A stretch of 64,000 nt of DNA from Monomorium pharaonis (lineage: Eukaryota > Arthropoda > Insecta > Hymenoptera > Formicidae): assembly GCF_013373865.1 (NCBI RefSeq), contig NC_050472.1, forward strand, positions 3,865,757 through 3,929,756, read 5' to 3'. A program made the translations under genes and the position numbers. The notes beneath the pieces were generated by a model. It was not told where the DNA came from. It searched no databases and was given only the letters and a program-made list of their open reading frames with translations. How positions within the stretch are numbered: position 1 is the first letter of the stretch; each line of letters begins with the position of its first letter. Positions 22,137-36,866 of the stretch are shown piece after piece.

Positions 22137-25100
22137 TTACGCGCAGGTGGGCAACCGCGCGATAATTGCGCGCCGCGAGAGGACGGTCGGTTCATTTCTT
22201 TATCGACGAAAGACTCCGAGAGATTAGCAACGCAAATAAATCGCGGCCTGAGGGGCAGGGGGGGGGGGGCAAGGGGTCCTCGCGGACAAGTCGCGCATGA
22301 TCCGCCGAGATCACTAGGAGATCCCACTTCGGCGTGTCGCCTTCGCGAGGTTGCCCACCTTTGCTTTTTATGCGCGCGTCCCGCGCAAACGGGCCGATAA
22401 AACGCGCGCGCGACTGGCTCAGGTGAACGATGACGGGGGGGAGAGAGGGATCTCGCGCGTTAATTTCCCAGAACACCTGAATCTATTTTGAAAGTCACGG
22501 AAGCACGAGAGATAAGATAAAGACCTCAATTTCTATCGCTAAATGCAATTCCGTGGAAAAATTGCCCCCCCTCCCTCTTCTCGTTCGGTTTTTCTTCCCT
22601 CCGGAGGAAAATACCGATCTCGAAGCATTTCTTTTCTCCTTCCCCCGTCCCCTCTTTCTTCTCCCGTAAATTATATCCCGCGATAAATTCCTCGGCTCGG
22701 AAAAACTCGTCCGCGAGGAACGGGCGATATATATCGCGTAATCGCACGCGGTATCCGCGTTCTCGCACGTTGACATTTGACCAATCGATATTTCGCTCTG
22801 TCGTTTCGCTAATTTGCGCGAGCGCGGCGCAGTTGTTTCCCTCGTATTATTAAGATAACGCGAATCTGAACGTGAGTAACGAGCGTAAAGCGGCCCTTCG
22901 GGTTCAATATCGAGAGTCTCTCTGATACGCGTCTCGACATCACCTTGGCAAACGAATCCTCCTCTCGTTCCCCTCCCCCTTTCCACGAGGTCTCGCTAAT
23001 TCGTGATTTAGGTGTGCAATGAACGATATTATCGGGTTACCTGTCCGCAACGTTCCCGCCCACCTCGCCTCTAGGTCATCGAACAGCCGGCGAGGTCTGC
23101 TCTTTTCGCCAAGGCCGAAACCCTCCGCCTCATCCTCCTTCTCCTCCTCTGCCGCCTCGTCGTCTTCGTGGATATGAGTATTTGCGTAACGAACGAAGGC
23201 CTCCTTTACGCTCTGCGGAGGCCGTCGCGTTCCTCATTCTCGCGACAACTCTCGCGATTACTCGCGACCGTCGCCATTCATCCGTCAACGTTCTTGCTGA
23301 TCGATCGTAACCTACCTGAGTGTGAGGGAGAAAGAGACGCTCGTATACAAGGCGTCGGGAAATATTCGAGATATTTTTTTGTTAATATTCGTTAATAGTC
23401 GCTAAAGTTAGGAATTGTTTAGTTACAAGCGATTGAAAATTAGACAATCCAGAGTTAAGAAATGAATAAAAGAATTTTTTTTATGACAATTTTTTATCAA
23501 GGAACGAAGAGTGAGCTTTTAAAACTTTCGAGTCCTTTTTTTCACTGCATTTACAAGGCACTAGTCGATACGCTATTTTTTTTTTTTTTAACACGATGAT
23601 CAAGGGAATATACCATCTATGTATAGCTGCGATAGAAATAAAAAAAAAAAAAGATGCAGTCGATCGGGTCGGAGAAATGCGTTGTTACTTTGTGAATCTA
23701 AGAACAGGATCATTATCGATTCGTGGAAAGCGAGACGTGGGTTAATTGGGATTGGTAAACCGATTGTGGTGCAATTGTAGCAAAGCGATCAGCTGGAAGG
23801 TACAGGTGAGAGACACGTTTATCGGCGCATTTCCAGGAACACGATGTAATGGATGACAAAATAACCGAAACTTCCAAGAATTCGTAGATAAATTCTAAAA
23901 ATTGCAAACTGCACGATTCATGAATTTAAAATCCAACATCGATTTCTAACTCGTTAAATATTTTGATTAAAATCCTACCAACATTTCTGGAGGCCATTTC
24001 GGGTAATAATACAGGAGGCTTTCCTACCAGGAAAAATCAGGAAAACCTAAAATTTCTAAGAAATTTTTTTTTATTCCTGAAAATTATGAGTTCATGTAAA
24101 ATTTTATTGAAATTCGGGGAAAATTGTGGATTTTTACCTTCGAATTTTTATCTTCTTTCTGACAAAATTTTTTTCTTATTTTTTTTATTTTTTATGATAT
24201 AAATTGTCAACAATTTATTAACAGTAAATACGACGTGTACATTCGTGTACATTTCTATACATTCTCGTGTAAATTGCGAATTTTTATTTAACAATTAGTG
24301 ACAATAGCAAACAGTTTTAAATTGGCGTTGTGTTTAATCATCTTTCGTATTTTGTGAACTACATTATTGCGTTATATGCTACTCTTATATTTCGTTACGT
24401 TTATTTCAAAGCTGCATTAAAAAGTTTCACAATCTTACCTGGAATTTTAAATAAAATTACTAGAGAAATTGACAGATATCATAGACTTTTTAAAATGAAA
24501 TTTGAGTAAATGCCCTGTATATAAAATTAATCCGGAATAGCGATTCACTATTAAAATTAAATATTAGTTTAAATAATTTGGTTGTCTTCGTTGTACTTGT
24601 ACATTGTTAATTGACACAAAATCAATGTCTACAATATGTATTGCTTGTGCAACTGTATGTATAGTTGTTTATTATGCTTCAATACTGCGATACACGCGCG
24701 TGCACGAAGCTTTCACGTATTCTGGGAATGCTTTGCAGCCATCACCCTACTGCTGCTGCGTACTGCGCCGTAATCGAAGTATCAATTTAATCGGAACGGT
24801 GCTCGACGTTCTGGCATCGTGCGAGGGACTTCGTTTGTCCGTTTTAATTGATAAACGCCTGGATTCGCGTCGAGCGAAGTCAGCATTCGATACTTTCGGA
24901 TTTAATCTGAATTAAATCAGGATCCGTGTCGAGTGCAACGTATGACGATGCGTCGTATAATTCGAGCTGGTCCAGGGGTTGTTTACTTAAACTTAATATA
25001 ACGCGTCCGCGTCCAAAACCAATTTCGGATCCCGAACGAATGGAGAGCGCGGGCGTTGTCGAAATTGTGTGCCTCTCCTCGTATTATACCTGTCGGCGTA

Positions 25101-28100
25101 TCGTCGGTTTGTTTGCTTGCCCGTCGATATTGCGAACAAAACCGATGTTGTCGATTAAACGTGTCGGTTAGCTTACGCCGTTCGTAAATTAGATTTGCAA
25201 TTCCGAACGATTTAATCTTGCAAACTTTGAATTAACAATCCTATCTTTCGGCCTTAATTATTATTCGCATACATGACATTATTGGTTTTTATCAATGTCG
25301 TCTTTAATTAAGAAACTCGATATCCGCGCGCATATTGATAATTCACAGTTATTCAACTTGTACATTGTTAGGGGTGCTAATGACGAAAAGTCGAAAATTG
25401 ATGCCCGAACCAATTACGAGGACGTTACGTATAATGTTCCTAATTTTATCGAAGGAGGGCAGGAAAATTACTGACGCAAACTTGATCGATTCGCGCCCGA
25501 ATAAAATTTTGCAAGCGTGCAATTTCACTTACGAAGCTACTTGCGCGTTGTCAATTAATTATCGAGCCTACCGCAAAGATTGTAAGTTTTCCTAATATGT
25601 TTGACGTTATAATACATCAAATTATTATAACTATTATAATATATAATTATTATAATACATGATATTATAATGTAATCGCTGATTCGAATTCAAAACGAAT
25701 TTATTTTCGCGAGAATTCCTTTTTCTCTCCTCTGTTCTAATAGCGCAGGCAATTACAGATATTCCAAGTATTTGCACGAGATGTCTCGCGAGAGCGATTT
25801 CTACTATCGCGGAAATCATCGAATTCGATGTCTCGCGGGCGAGAAGAAGCGGGGCCGGGTTTCTCTTCTATTTCGTTTTCCTTTTAATTCCGGAAAACGC
25901 GCTGGCAGCGCGCTAATGAATCTGAAAATCACGTTTTTTGCGCGGTCGGCCGTAATGATTTATTCCATCTGCGGAATTCGACTTGACGCGAGCTCATTTC
26001 CTGCCTGGAAACCTGCGTCCGCGTTGATCGGAATCGCGCCCGGCCGGGTCCATTCAAGAAAGTCGCATTCATTCCCGGCGTACCCGTCGCCAACCACGTC
26101 ACACGTTCCGCCTAAACGCAGCATCTGCCTCCCGGCTCGCGTGACAACGCGTCTCTCGCGTCCCGAATCACGGGACTTCCGGAAACGGTTCGCATATTGA
26201 CGGATACTTTGTCAAAGCGCTGTCTAAAAATACTCAAAAGCTAAAGCAAACAAAAAATATATTCAACGCTTTTAGTTATTTTTTGTAAATCCAGTTTTTC
26301 TAAATCTCTATAGTTTTTTTAAATCTGATAACGTTTTTTCGTTTAAATATTAATTATACATTTAAAAATAGATAAAAAATGCATTTTGATTATTAATTTA
26401 ACATTATGTAGAACAATCTAACTCGTTAAAATATTCTAATCCATTCATATTTCTAGATTCAAATAACGAAAACTACTAAGGTGATTTGTGTCGGATTTTT
26501 TATGTTCGGATTAATTATTTAAATATTAAAGATATTAAAAATAATAACAGATACGTAGTTAAAAAATTAACAACTGATAAAAATATACATTTAATGCCGG
26601 TTGTTCCTTTTGTCGTTTTTCCTGTCAAAGAGCAATAGCTATTTAAGTTTTTTTTTTTATGACGATGACTTGATGGTAGCGCTGATTAAACCTGAAAATT
26701 AAAAGAAATCCGATACATATATGTAACGTCACTTAAGATTGCAATCGCGCGAACACGTACGTCTATTGGAGATCGATGAATTGCGTTCTATCGGACCGCC
26801 GGTGTCCGCCGTTATCTGCCGCTTGGCAGATAAAAGAATTCGACATTCGCTCGTGGCGATCGCGATGCAATTAGCGTCTAGCAGCTACGTTTTATTTGCA
26901 TGAGCGCACGTACGTACGTCGCGTCACTCTCCGCGCCGCGCGGGAGTGGCGTTAATTATCGCGCGTCAATTAGTCTCGCGCAGCTTTCGTGCAGCAGTTC
27001 TGTCATTAACGTTGTGTGTATGTGTGTGCGCACGTCTCTTCCCGCCGTCGAGACGACGAGTGCGGACTGTTTCGGGCGCTCTCGAGTTCGCGCCGTTTTA
27101 GGCCGCTGGAAACACGTTCGAATTAATGCGATGTAGATTGCGCAACGCGGTGAACACTCGACCCGAGCACCTTGGGAAAATGTAACTACGTCGCAGCGTC
27201 GTCGTCGCATGCGGCGACGTCTCGCCTAAAATTCCGCGTGGCGCCGACACAATTGTTACGTCAGAAACTTCGCAACTCTTGGAGTGCGTAAAACAAAAAA
27301 TGACCGCACTGAACTTTGCCGCAAACGTCAACGGATCTAGCATTACTTGTTTGTTATATATAAAATATTATATATAAAATAATGATGTAATAATACAATT
27401 AAAAGGGAATTATTAAGTTATTAATACTTTAACGTCGAGAATCGCTTCGTTGCTTTATCGAGAAGTTAATTGAAATTCTCTGTGAAAACGTTAAGCACAA
27501 TCGAACGAGTTTGAAGTCCCTGACGGAGTTTCGGCAAAAACGCGCATCGCGATATTACGACGGGGAGATTAAAAATTGGATTGCTGCGAGTCGTTTGATA
27601 CGGGTGCAAAAGCATCGCGAGCGAGGTTTGATACGTAAAAGCGACGCGCGACGCTTTAATATGTAAGAGGATTTAAAATCCTGCTGTCAGATATCGTAAA
27701 TGCAAAAAGGGCCGTTTCGCGAAACGTTACGCGCACGCCTCTTCCACATATTGCGTACGCGAATTACTGGAGCAAGTTGCGAAATTACATATCGCTATAC
27801 TGCGCATTCTGCGCAGAAAGTGATACCGCGGTGCTGCGTAATTATACATTCCAATCTGTCTTACCAGAAAAAGGAATTCGCGCTGGGTGGTTATCCGATA
27901 TTGCGATGGAACGAATGTGCAAGGACGTGATAATAGGAATTGCGTAATGGTATGGATAATGATAAAGGAGGAGAGGCATCAATCGGCACGTAACCGGTTG
28001 CGTAATACGTCTGTGGCAGAAGAGCATTCTATTAAATTGACATTTCCATCGCGGGCTTTAGAGCTTATCGATTTCGAATTTTTTTTTCACCGATACTATC

Positions 28101-31100
28101 AAGGTTAAATAAATTGAATATCTTTGGCGATTTTTATAATTTACTGATTTAGAGAAATTAGAAAACTCTACGGAGACCTATACAAATTTGGGGTTTGTGA
28201 AATTTAGAGATTTCGTGAAAACTAGGGGATTTCAGGTTTCAAAAGTAATTGTACAAATGTTTTCTCTATCAACAGTTTAAACAGTCAAACCAGATAGAAG
28301 AATCAGCTTTAGCTCAATTTTCTCTCGCAGTTACAGGTGACATTCCCCTTTTCCCTTCTCTCTTTTTCAATTAACACGTGCAAAAGCGTACTCGTGAGCC
28401 ACCCCCTAGCTGGATGATTGCGTAAGCCCCTTCGTATCGTGCGTCCCTCCGGGGATTGCACTGTAAAGGGGCGGCGAGAAGGGGTCTCTCAGCTCCCTTT
28501 TAAGAAATACTTATAGCGAGCGCTCAGCATTCGTCTTAAATGAGTTTACTGAGGTAATTAGCTGGTGCTTCGTTGACGCTTTATCACCATTCATACTGCA
28601 TTTCTCGAGGGATGAGATGAATACCTCCGGCGAGGTATTCATTGATTAAATAACACGACATTGCACGAAGAAAAAAAGAAACAGATATATCTTTCAGAAT
28701 ACAGAGTTTTATTTAGTTCGGAAAGTTTCTAATAATTACAGGTTTTCTTGAGCAACTTTGATGATTTAGAGCTTTAATAGACGTCTTTTTACGAAAACAC
28801 TGGTTTTGTGATAAAAATATATTTGCAATCACATTTAAATAATAATGAATTCCGTATTAATGGCTTTCCGTGCAATTGATAATTTTAATCCTCTCCGAGT
28901 TTCCTCCAGAGGTTTGGCACTCGGCGTCGGTCAAGGTTGCGTCGTAGATCAGACGACTTTACCGTATCGTGAGCCATTACCTCCCGTTAATTAGTACTCC
29001 CGGGTGAACGGATTAGGATCGTGTACTTAGGGAATGACAAACCAGTCGCAGTATAAACTAGAGGGTGCGGTATAATTTGGCTGCACTTGGCTGCATAGCG
29101 ATTTATGTTTCACCCCGTGTAATTCGAAGATCGATATGTCCAACTCTGCGATAAATTTACGCGCCAATCGTATCTCATTGACGTCTGTCCCCAGAAACAC
29201 GAGATTAGTTTGATTCCTTTGATATTTTTTTATACTTATAAAACTGGCGAATTTAAAGATCCTTCATTTTTCTCCTATTGTTCTTTAGAAGACAAAATCA
29301 GTATCCACGAAAATTCAATTCATTGGGTGTTAAATAAATAAATGGCTAAATGGTTAAATGATAAGTTAAAAACATTTTTTAAATTAAAATGCGTCGTTTA
29401 TTAAAGAGATTTATTTCAATTAGTATTTCGCTTATGCTTTTTTTTTTCCTGCCGTATCACAACCATTCGCCATTTAAATGCGATATTCCCCCGACGCTTT
29501 CGACGGTATCTCGAAATAAAATTTGGTGTCACGCGTCTGCCACACGGGAACGGGCGTTATTCGCGCGCGAGTGACGTGTCCGTGACGGCCGAGCGGCCGC
29601 GTGCGTGACTCACGTTGAGAAAATACACGGAAACCGCGTACGGAAATAAAATCGCCGAAGAGCGAATTGTCGCGAGTGAGTGCCGCGCCGGTACTCGCCA
29701 TAATCCATAATTAGCTCCGGACGAGCATCACGATTGTGACAGAGCGCGCGCATTTCTCTTCTCCGTCGCCGTCGGAAATAATCAGCGTTACGCCTCTCGC
29801 AGTTTTCTTAGATGAATCTGAGAATCGCGCGTGCCGCCAAGTGTTACAACAATTCTGTCGCCCGTGAATAATCGAATATACGAATTCGCGAACAGCAAAT
29901 TTTCTTTTGTTTCTTGCCTTACTTTTTATTTCTGTTTGTTATCAGTTTTGCTTATGCAATTTTTTATTTTACATTTTTCTACTGAATTAAAATTTTGTCA
30001 ATTCAAGAATTTATGCATTTAACTTAAATACTACAGATTGCAATTCAAATATTTGCATAGTTAATTGAAATATATATATAAATACTTGAAAGGACAAAAT
30101 TTAATTCTGTTGGAAAATTTAGTCAAATTAACAACCATTTTTATTTCCTCGGCGTATATAAAATATTTATTCTTAGAGGACTTGCCCGCTAAAACGTTAA
30201 TAAAGGTTCCGTCTGTCTGTTTCGAAAGTAACACCGCGCGTCTGAAAATGCGTGTCGCATCGTGCGTGCGCAGAGATGCGCTCGAAGACGTGAGTGTAAG
30301 TGCACGGGGCTTGACATCAGCCGCTATTCCAAGCCGGGTGACGCACTACTATATCTTTCGCCGGGGATCCGGCCGACGTGCCTCGTGTCCACGTACGTGG
30401 CCCGCCCGTCGCGTACGGCGCGCCGGTGTGCGTGCACGTGCGTAACATGAAGGTTCTCGCGTGCAGCCTCTTTTTCCGGTCGGTTCCCTCGGCGAGGGAC
30501 GCGTCGCCGAAGTTACCGGTACGATCGCTCGCAAACGCCCGACATCGTACGTATCTCACGTAGCACGCGATGTTGCGCGGGATATCGCGCTTTAATCCTC
30601 ACGATCCTAATTTCCTAAAGAACCTCGGGAAGTATCTTTGAGATACGTCCGGCGCGACTACGAAAACGATTATCAAAACAAATTGATCAATAAACCTCAT
30701 ATTTCTGTATATAAAAATTCAGCATGTAATGTTATATTTATACCAAAAGGAAATTTTATCTTCGGATTCAAGCTATATCAAGCTACTTTGGTCAAATAGA
30801 AAATATTAAATGTAGGCCACTCTTATATTTTTTTTTACAAAATTATTTTTTATCGAATTATTTTTAAGACGTTCTTTTAACAACGTCATAAATGCGCGTT
30901 TCAGATCTTTTATTCTCTCGTATTCAATGAGCGAACAATGCGGGCTTGTTGAAGCACAAAAGAATAGTATTTTGTACAAACGGTGTAATTTTTTCCGCTC
31001 TCGCGCATTTTCGCTTGAATCCGCGCGTGATGTCTGCCTGAATGGCAAGTGTATAAAGGCGAAACGAATCGAATGAATGGCCAACGGTGGTGGCCTTTAC

Positions 31101-31472
31101 GCGTGAGTTACGTTAGGTAACTGCTAACTCGTATAAGTTTGCCGAAGAAAATAGTTCTTATCGCGGTCTAGAAAAACGTAGCAACAACGTCACCACGAAT
31201 AATCGCGATGTAGGACCCGCGAAAACAACTTTAGCAAGAAATTAGATAACGAGTATAATGTAAATTAGAACGAAATATAACATTATTAATTATAATTATT
31301 TGATAGTAAACTACGAGCTGACTTTGCGTAACAAAAAACGATAAGAAATGTTTTTTTCTAATTTTTTTTATTTTAGCAATTTCAATTTCAAGAAAATTTC
31401 CTAATATAAAAGTATCTTGTTAAATGATTCCTTAATTTTTTAGAAATATTGGTATAATGAGCTTAAAAGAAT

Positions 31473-31609
31473 CATTCTCTATATAAACGGCCAAAAAGAG
31501 CAATTTTTTAGGAATTTTTTAAAATAAAAGTTACAACAAATGTTTTGAAACTATACAGTATTATTATTTAACATTTATATTGTATAAAAAAATTTTGTTG
31601 TAAAATAAT

Positions 31610-31643
<34 letters not shown>

Positions 31644-32025
31644 TTAATAAATATAATATTTATTTATTCACGTACTTCTAACTTTTTTTTCTAAAAGCTG
31701 CCATGGATTTAGAAATCTATTCAAAAGACTGTTTTAAATAAGTTCCTTTTTTTCAATAAAATAACAGTTATCTTTATTTTTCTTATTACCTTAATTTAAA
31801 CACAATAGAAACATTCTTTGCCTCTCCCGGTCTCTCCCGGTCTCACCCCGTCTCTCCCGGTCTCTCCCCGTCTCTCCCGGTCTCTCCCCATCTCTTCTGG
31901 TCTCCCTCCGTCTCTCCCCGTCTCTCCCAATAACAACACTCACGGTTACGAATGCAACGTATCAAAATTTCAAAGCAATCGGTGAATAACTTACGGAGAT
32001 CTTAGATGAGGAACAAACATTTTAC

Positions 32026-32071
<46 letters not shown>

Positions 32072-32208
32072 TATTTTACAACAAAAAAAATTTTTTGTAT
32101 AATATTAATGTCGAGTAATAATAATGTACAGTTTCAAAACATCCGGTGTAATATTTTTATTTTAAAAAATTCCTAAAAGATTGCTTTTTTGGCCGTTTAT
32201 AAGGAATG
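31473..32208. mobile_element. 736-bp inverted-repeat element with about 165-bp arms
   Basis: The left arm (about 31473-31641) and right arm (about 32029-32208) are imperfect reverse complements. Shared segments include TATAAACGGCCAAAAA, TTTTAGGAATTTTTTAAAAT, TGTTTTGAAACT and TTGTTGTAAAATAAT, and each arm ends inward in a (TA)n run of about 30-39 bases. The roughly 390-bp middle holds a 10-bp minisatellite and has no coding capacity. The structure fits a nonautonomous foldback or MITE-type DNA element. The outer ends are ragged and I see no clear target-site duplication, so the copy is probably old. Confidence 0.7.
31821..31930. repeat. 10-bp minisatellite, 11 tandem copies of TCTCTCCCGG
   Basis: Eleven consecutive 10-base units follow the consensus TCTCTCCCGG/TCTCTCCCCG with one to three substitutions in some copies and no indels. 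The array is pyrimidine-rich on the plus strand and lies between the arms of the surrounding inverted-repeat element. Confidence 0.95.
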
Positions 32209-35200
32209 TGTGTGTGGACCCCCTTAATGCGCTTCTTCTATTTGTTTAGTATTTTTTGTTTTTTCTTGCTTTTTAAATATAAAATTTTGTTTAAATTTAT
32301 ATGCATGTTCTTAAAACTGACAGATAATAGAACAATCAATAATACATTATATGTAGTTAATAACCATTCAGGTATTTTACGCAAAAAATAAGGTGATTAT
32401 CCTCAGATTAACAAATGTCTGGTAAAGATATTATAATATTAGTTTTTACAACGCGCCGTACGTGTAATGGACGTTATCTTTCCAAGAGATTGATGAAATC
32501 TGGCATTCACGTATCCGTAACCATCTCGGTTGCGCGTTTCACACGGCGACGTGTGATAACGCGTATGATAACGTCCGGCGTGCATATCGCAACTCGCGCA
32601 TGTGGATATTCTGCATATTGCGCGATGGGCGTCCATTGTATCCGCGGAGCGAGAGAGCGAATTGTAATTCGTGTACTCTCTACTCCACGAGAAGCCCCCT
32701 GTTTTGTGTGTACGTGTGCTACCCGACGCATCGGGAACGTTTTAAGATTCAAGTAACTTCGCGGGGTATTGCCGCTACTGCGTTCGTTGATTCCGCCTCG
32801 CAAGCCCGCAAGCCCCTCGAATGGAAGTAATAGAATTAGCCTTTTTCTTCCCCTCGCATTTTCTAGCGATAGTATTAATTCGAGAGAGCTTCGGGCTTTG
32901 GGGGGAGGATTACCGAGTTCAACGTTATGTGAAATGCAATCTGATTTCGCTAACGGAGGAGGAGCTGCTGCACGACGTGACTCGTTTAATAATAGCGTTT
33001 GGGTACTTCCCCCGTCACGTATTAATTCGGTAGAATTAATTCCGCGAGGCGCAGCTTAAGAGATGTGAAATCTCAAGTTCGCAAACGCGCCGGAAGCTCG
33101 ATGCCCTTTAATTATTATTGCTGTCTCAAAGACACTTGGATTGCCGGTGAATTTATCGTAGATTGCGAAACTCGACGGTAGAGAGAAATTTGGAATATCT
33201 TTCGTACAGCTTTACGTGGAATATTTACGACGTCGCGTTAATTTTTATCGAACGGAAGTGCCGTTGACAAGGTCGGGGTAAAATTCTCCACTGCGCCTCC
33301 TCTTCTCCGAGCTGTTGCACTCGTTCGACGGGAAAACAGCCGGCGAGAAGGAGAAAAAGAGGAGCTGAAAAGCGCACGAGTACTAATTGCAGTTTTTTTT
33401 TTTTTTTTTTTCCCCATCGACCGGCGATGAAAGGGAGGAAGGTGGTGAACCTTTATCTCACTTTTTTTTTTTTTAATTCGACCTCCGTTTGCACGACAAA
33501 GCCCTTAGGCTGAAGTGGCGGCGGCGGCGGCTGCGTACACACGTACACAATGCCCGTGTATACGCGTTTACACAGTGCCACCTGTGGCTTGTCGACCCGC
33601 GCGACGACGACGACGACGATTTCGAGTAGATTTCACTGCTGCCAATCTGGACCAGTTTCGTGTCCCGGAACTATCGGAGAAAGTTCCCGAATAGCTTCTC
33701 GCGGAGAGCCAGGCAGAAATATACATCTCGCTGTTCTCGCACTCTCGTACGGAGGAATTCCTGAATTATGTACAATTAGAAAACGCCGGGAGAGGAGAAG
33801 CTGACGCGTTACACGTACGTACTACATCTCGCGTGACGGCTTTCGTTTCACGCGAGATTCCGATCGGACGTCTGCGCGACTCGAAAAAGCTTTTGTTTAT
33901 ATTTCTGATTAATGCAACGATATTTTTTTCCTCGCTGTGAGCCTCCAAGTGCTTCGTACATGCCAGATTATATCAAAGCAATCAACACGTCATATTTTAA
34001 ATAAGAATTTCATATGGAAAACTTATTAATTGCTAATAATTTCAAATCTTTCTTTTTTTTTTTAATTAGAGTTCTAAACAGCGGGAAAATTACAAGATTG
34101 CTATTCATGAGGCACAGTTTGACGTCGATATCTCGAATCAAGGTGCGAAATAAATTCATAGTCTGAGATTAATCGGAGGATAAAATTTTATCGTCTCCGC
34201 TTGCGGTTTCCAAAGCGTGACGCGTCGGACGATCGGTTACGAGATCTATTCGTCGTTTCTTCAAGGTAAAGATCGTTTAGTTGGGAAATGTCGAGCGTGC
34301 GTAAAATTCAATCTATTATCGGACGCCTCGGTAAACTTGGAAAAGGACTCAAACGACTCGAAGAGGTCAACGAGCTTCCGATTGGCCCCGCGTTTTCCCA
34401 TTCTTTCATGGAGATCGCGATAACCGCGACTGGCGTGTTCGCCACACGGTGCAATTTAATGCATATATAATTATCGATTTACGTAGCTGCAGTCGCTAGG
34501 GCGACTGGCTCGGACCGATCCGTCGGCGACGTCGTATTTTCTGTCGAGAGCAGTTGCGGGACGAAATTGCTCTCTCTTTCTCGCTGGCCGTTTCGTCGCC
34601 GTTAAATCCGCATTTCCGGTCGTTTTTTTGATATTTTCGACGGGCGATACATCGATCGACGTTATTTTTAAGTCTCCCACGCGATGTGTTGTTTTTTTTT
34701 TGCGTCCCCTTTTTACTCGCCTCCGCATATTTGTCGAGATTCGAATCCGACGAAATCTTTTTGGGGATTAAAAATCGGCTTGCGTCGATTTTAAAATCTC
34801 CAGCCGTCGCCCGCGCTTTCACATTTTATAATAAATATTTCGTTTCACCGTCCTCTTGAGTCTAAGTCGGGCTCTTTATTTCAAATTTCTATCTAACGCG
34901 CTATCTTATCTGCTCGCTCATATTTTCTTTCCGCTCCATTTTCTTTTTACGACGACGAGAAATCTTTTTTTTTTCCACGTCAACGTAATTTGTACGCGAC
35001 GTTGAATGACGAAGTCAGTCGCCTCGTTTGCGTACGAACGCTAGAAAAAGCCTTTATCGCCTAGCATTGTGTCGGTCGCGATAAGTGGTCTATGTTTCTC
35101 CTTCGAGTACAAGTGCCTAGGTATTCATCGACCTCGACGTCGCAAACAAATATAAAGACGCTTCGCAATATATTATTTTTTTCCCTTGTAGTAGTGTGGT

Positions 35201-36661
35201 GAAACAAGTGCATAAAAATTTTACGGAGATCCCATTTCTTAGTTCGTAGTAATGTAACCCATAAGACGTTTACAATATGGTTCAATCATGGAAATCTCAC
35301 GTCCAATTTTTTTTTCTGTTTGAAGTGTTTGAGGAAGTCTTTAAAAAATTCATGAGCATGAATAATAAAAAATTCATAAGTACTTTGAAGTTTCTAGAAC
35401 AAATATTTGTATTTACTTCTGGAAAAAATAAACTATAATATTTAATTAGGTTTCGAGAAATTTTTATGGATCAAAATTGATCCGACATGGACCTTGGGGA
35501 CCCTGTAAAGAGAAATTTTGGATTTTATTTCAAGAAACTCATATATACGATTGTTAATTAAGTCCTCTCCCCTCGACCGCTCCAAAGATCAATTGTTGCG
35601 CGATTAAGTTTTAATCGAGCAGGACATTACGTGGTATTATTGTGACGGGAGAGGTATATCCTGAACATGACATTTTGAAAAAAAAGGTAAGAACACGTAG
35701 GTCGCAGTGGAAAATAGAACGTAAGAGGTGACGCTGTTTATTCCGAGCGACGTGACACAAATCGAACGCGGCGCCACGCTAAAAGCAACCCATTGTACAC
35801 GGCCACACGGATGAAAGAATAAAATCTCAATTGATTTAATCTCAATTGTGGTATTGACACGAGCAGCAAATACACCGATATCGCACACGTTACGTCGAGG
35901 TGCCGAAGATAGAAAAGTAGATCTCGTTTTCGGACGGTCGAACGTAACTTGAGACATAACGCTCGTGCGTTATCGCTCGAAAGACTCTCCGCGGGATAAT
36001 TCCGCAAATGAATGGGGAAATTCTCCGACCGAATGGGCAAGGTCAGTGTCGTGCATTAAACGGCCCGTCCTCGATTCGTGTGTCGTCCGGCGGTTTATGG
36101 CGGATTCGCGCCACAGCTTCGCGAGAAAAGCGCATTCACGCTGCTTCGCGGCGCGAAACGGCCTGTCGTCGGCCGTTTGCCAATTAAAAACGAACCCGTC
36201 GCTTTTCTCGCGGTCGACGATTTTAAAAAAAAGGAAATGGGGAGGGGGGAAGGAGCGACTCGTCTGTTTTCTATCGCACTTACGCGTGTATCGATCTTGT
36301 TTCCGGCGGGGCGCGTTCAAACGAGGCACGTGCAGCGTCGGCGAGGAGAATTCACGGCGGTGATTCATGCGGGAATTAGCAATTGTGCATCCGCGGAACC
36401 CACGTCGGGCGGCTGCGAAAATTCACGATTCTGCATAATACGGTAAGGGACGCTTTATCTCTGCGACGTGGGTATAGATAATGCATCGTAAAATCGTGGG
36501 CTGCGCATTTGCGCCTCGATTACGTGAATCCGGAAATGAAACTCAGGTACCCTGAAAGATCGATGGATTTAAAGATTCACGTCGCTTTTCGATACCCGAG
36601 CTGGATCGGAAGATTAAAGGCGGATTAATCAGTTGTTCACCGATAGAAAACTGTTGTGTTG

Positions 36662-36866
36662 TAAAATAATTATATTTAGAAGTGTTATTTTTATATAATA
36701 ATTATTACTATAATGTTAGTAATAATAATCATATGCTATATATTTTAAAGCTGTATAATTAATAGTACAATTTTTTCATAGTTAACATCCACTATAAATA
36801 TGATTATTATTACTAAATATTATTGCAATAGTTATAAAAATAATACTTCCGATTATAATTATTTTG
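36662..36866. mobile_element. 205-bp AT-rich inverted-repeat element (MITE-like)
   Basis: The left arm at about 36662-36735 and the right arm at about 36797-36866 are reverse complements with few mismatches. Shared blocks are AAAATAATTATA, GTTATTTTTATA and TTAGTAATAATAATCATAT. The central spacer is about 60 bp. The element is nearly pure AT with no coding capacity. An obvious target-site duplication was not found. Confidence 0.55.

Noticed and set aside
21159..22986. many 60-160 codon frames on both strands
   Set aside because: They are overlapping, low-complexity frames in CpG- and CT-rich promoter-proximal DNA. None carries a recognisable domain or consistent exon structure.
31821..31930. 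regularly spaced repeat as a CRISPR-like array
   Set aside because: The units are 10 bases, directly adjacent with no spacers, in an animal genome. It is an ordinary minisatellite.
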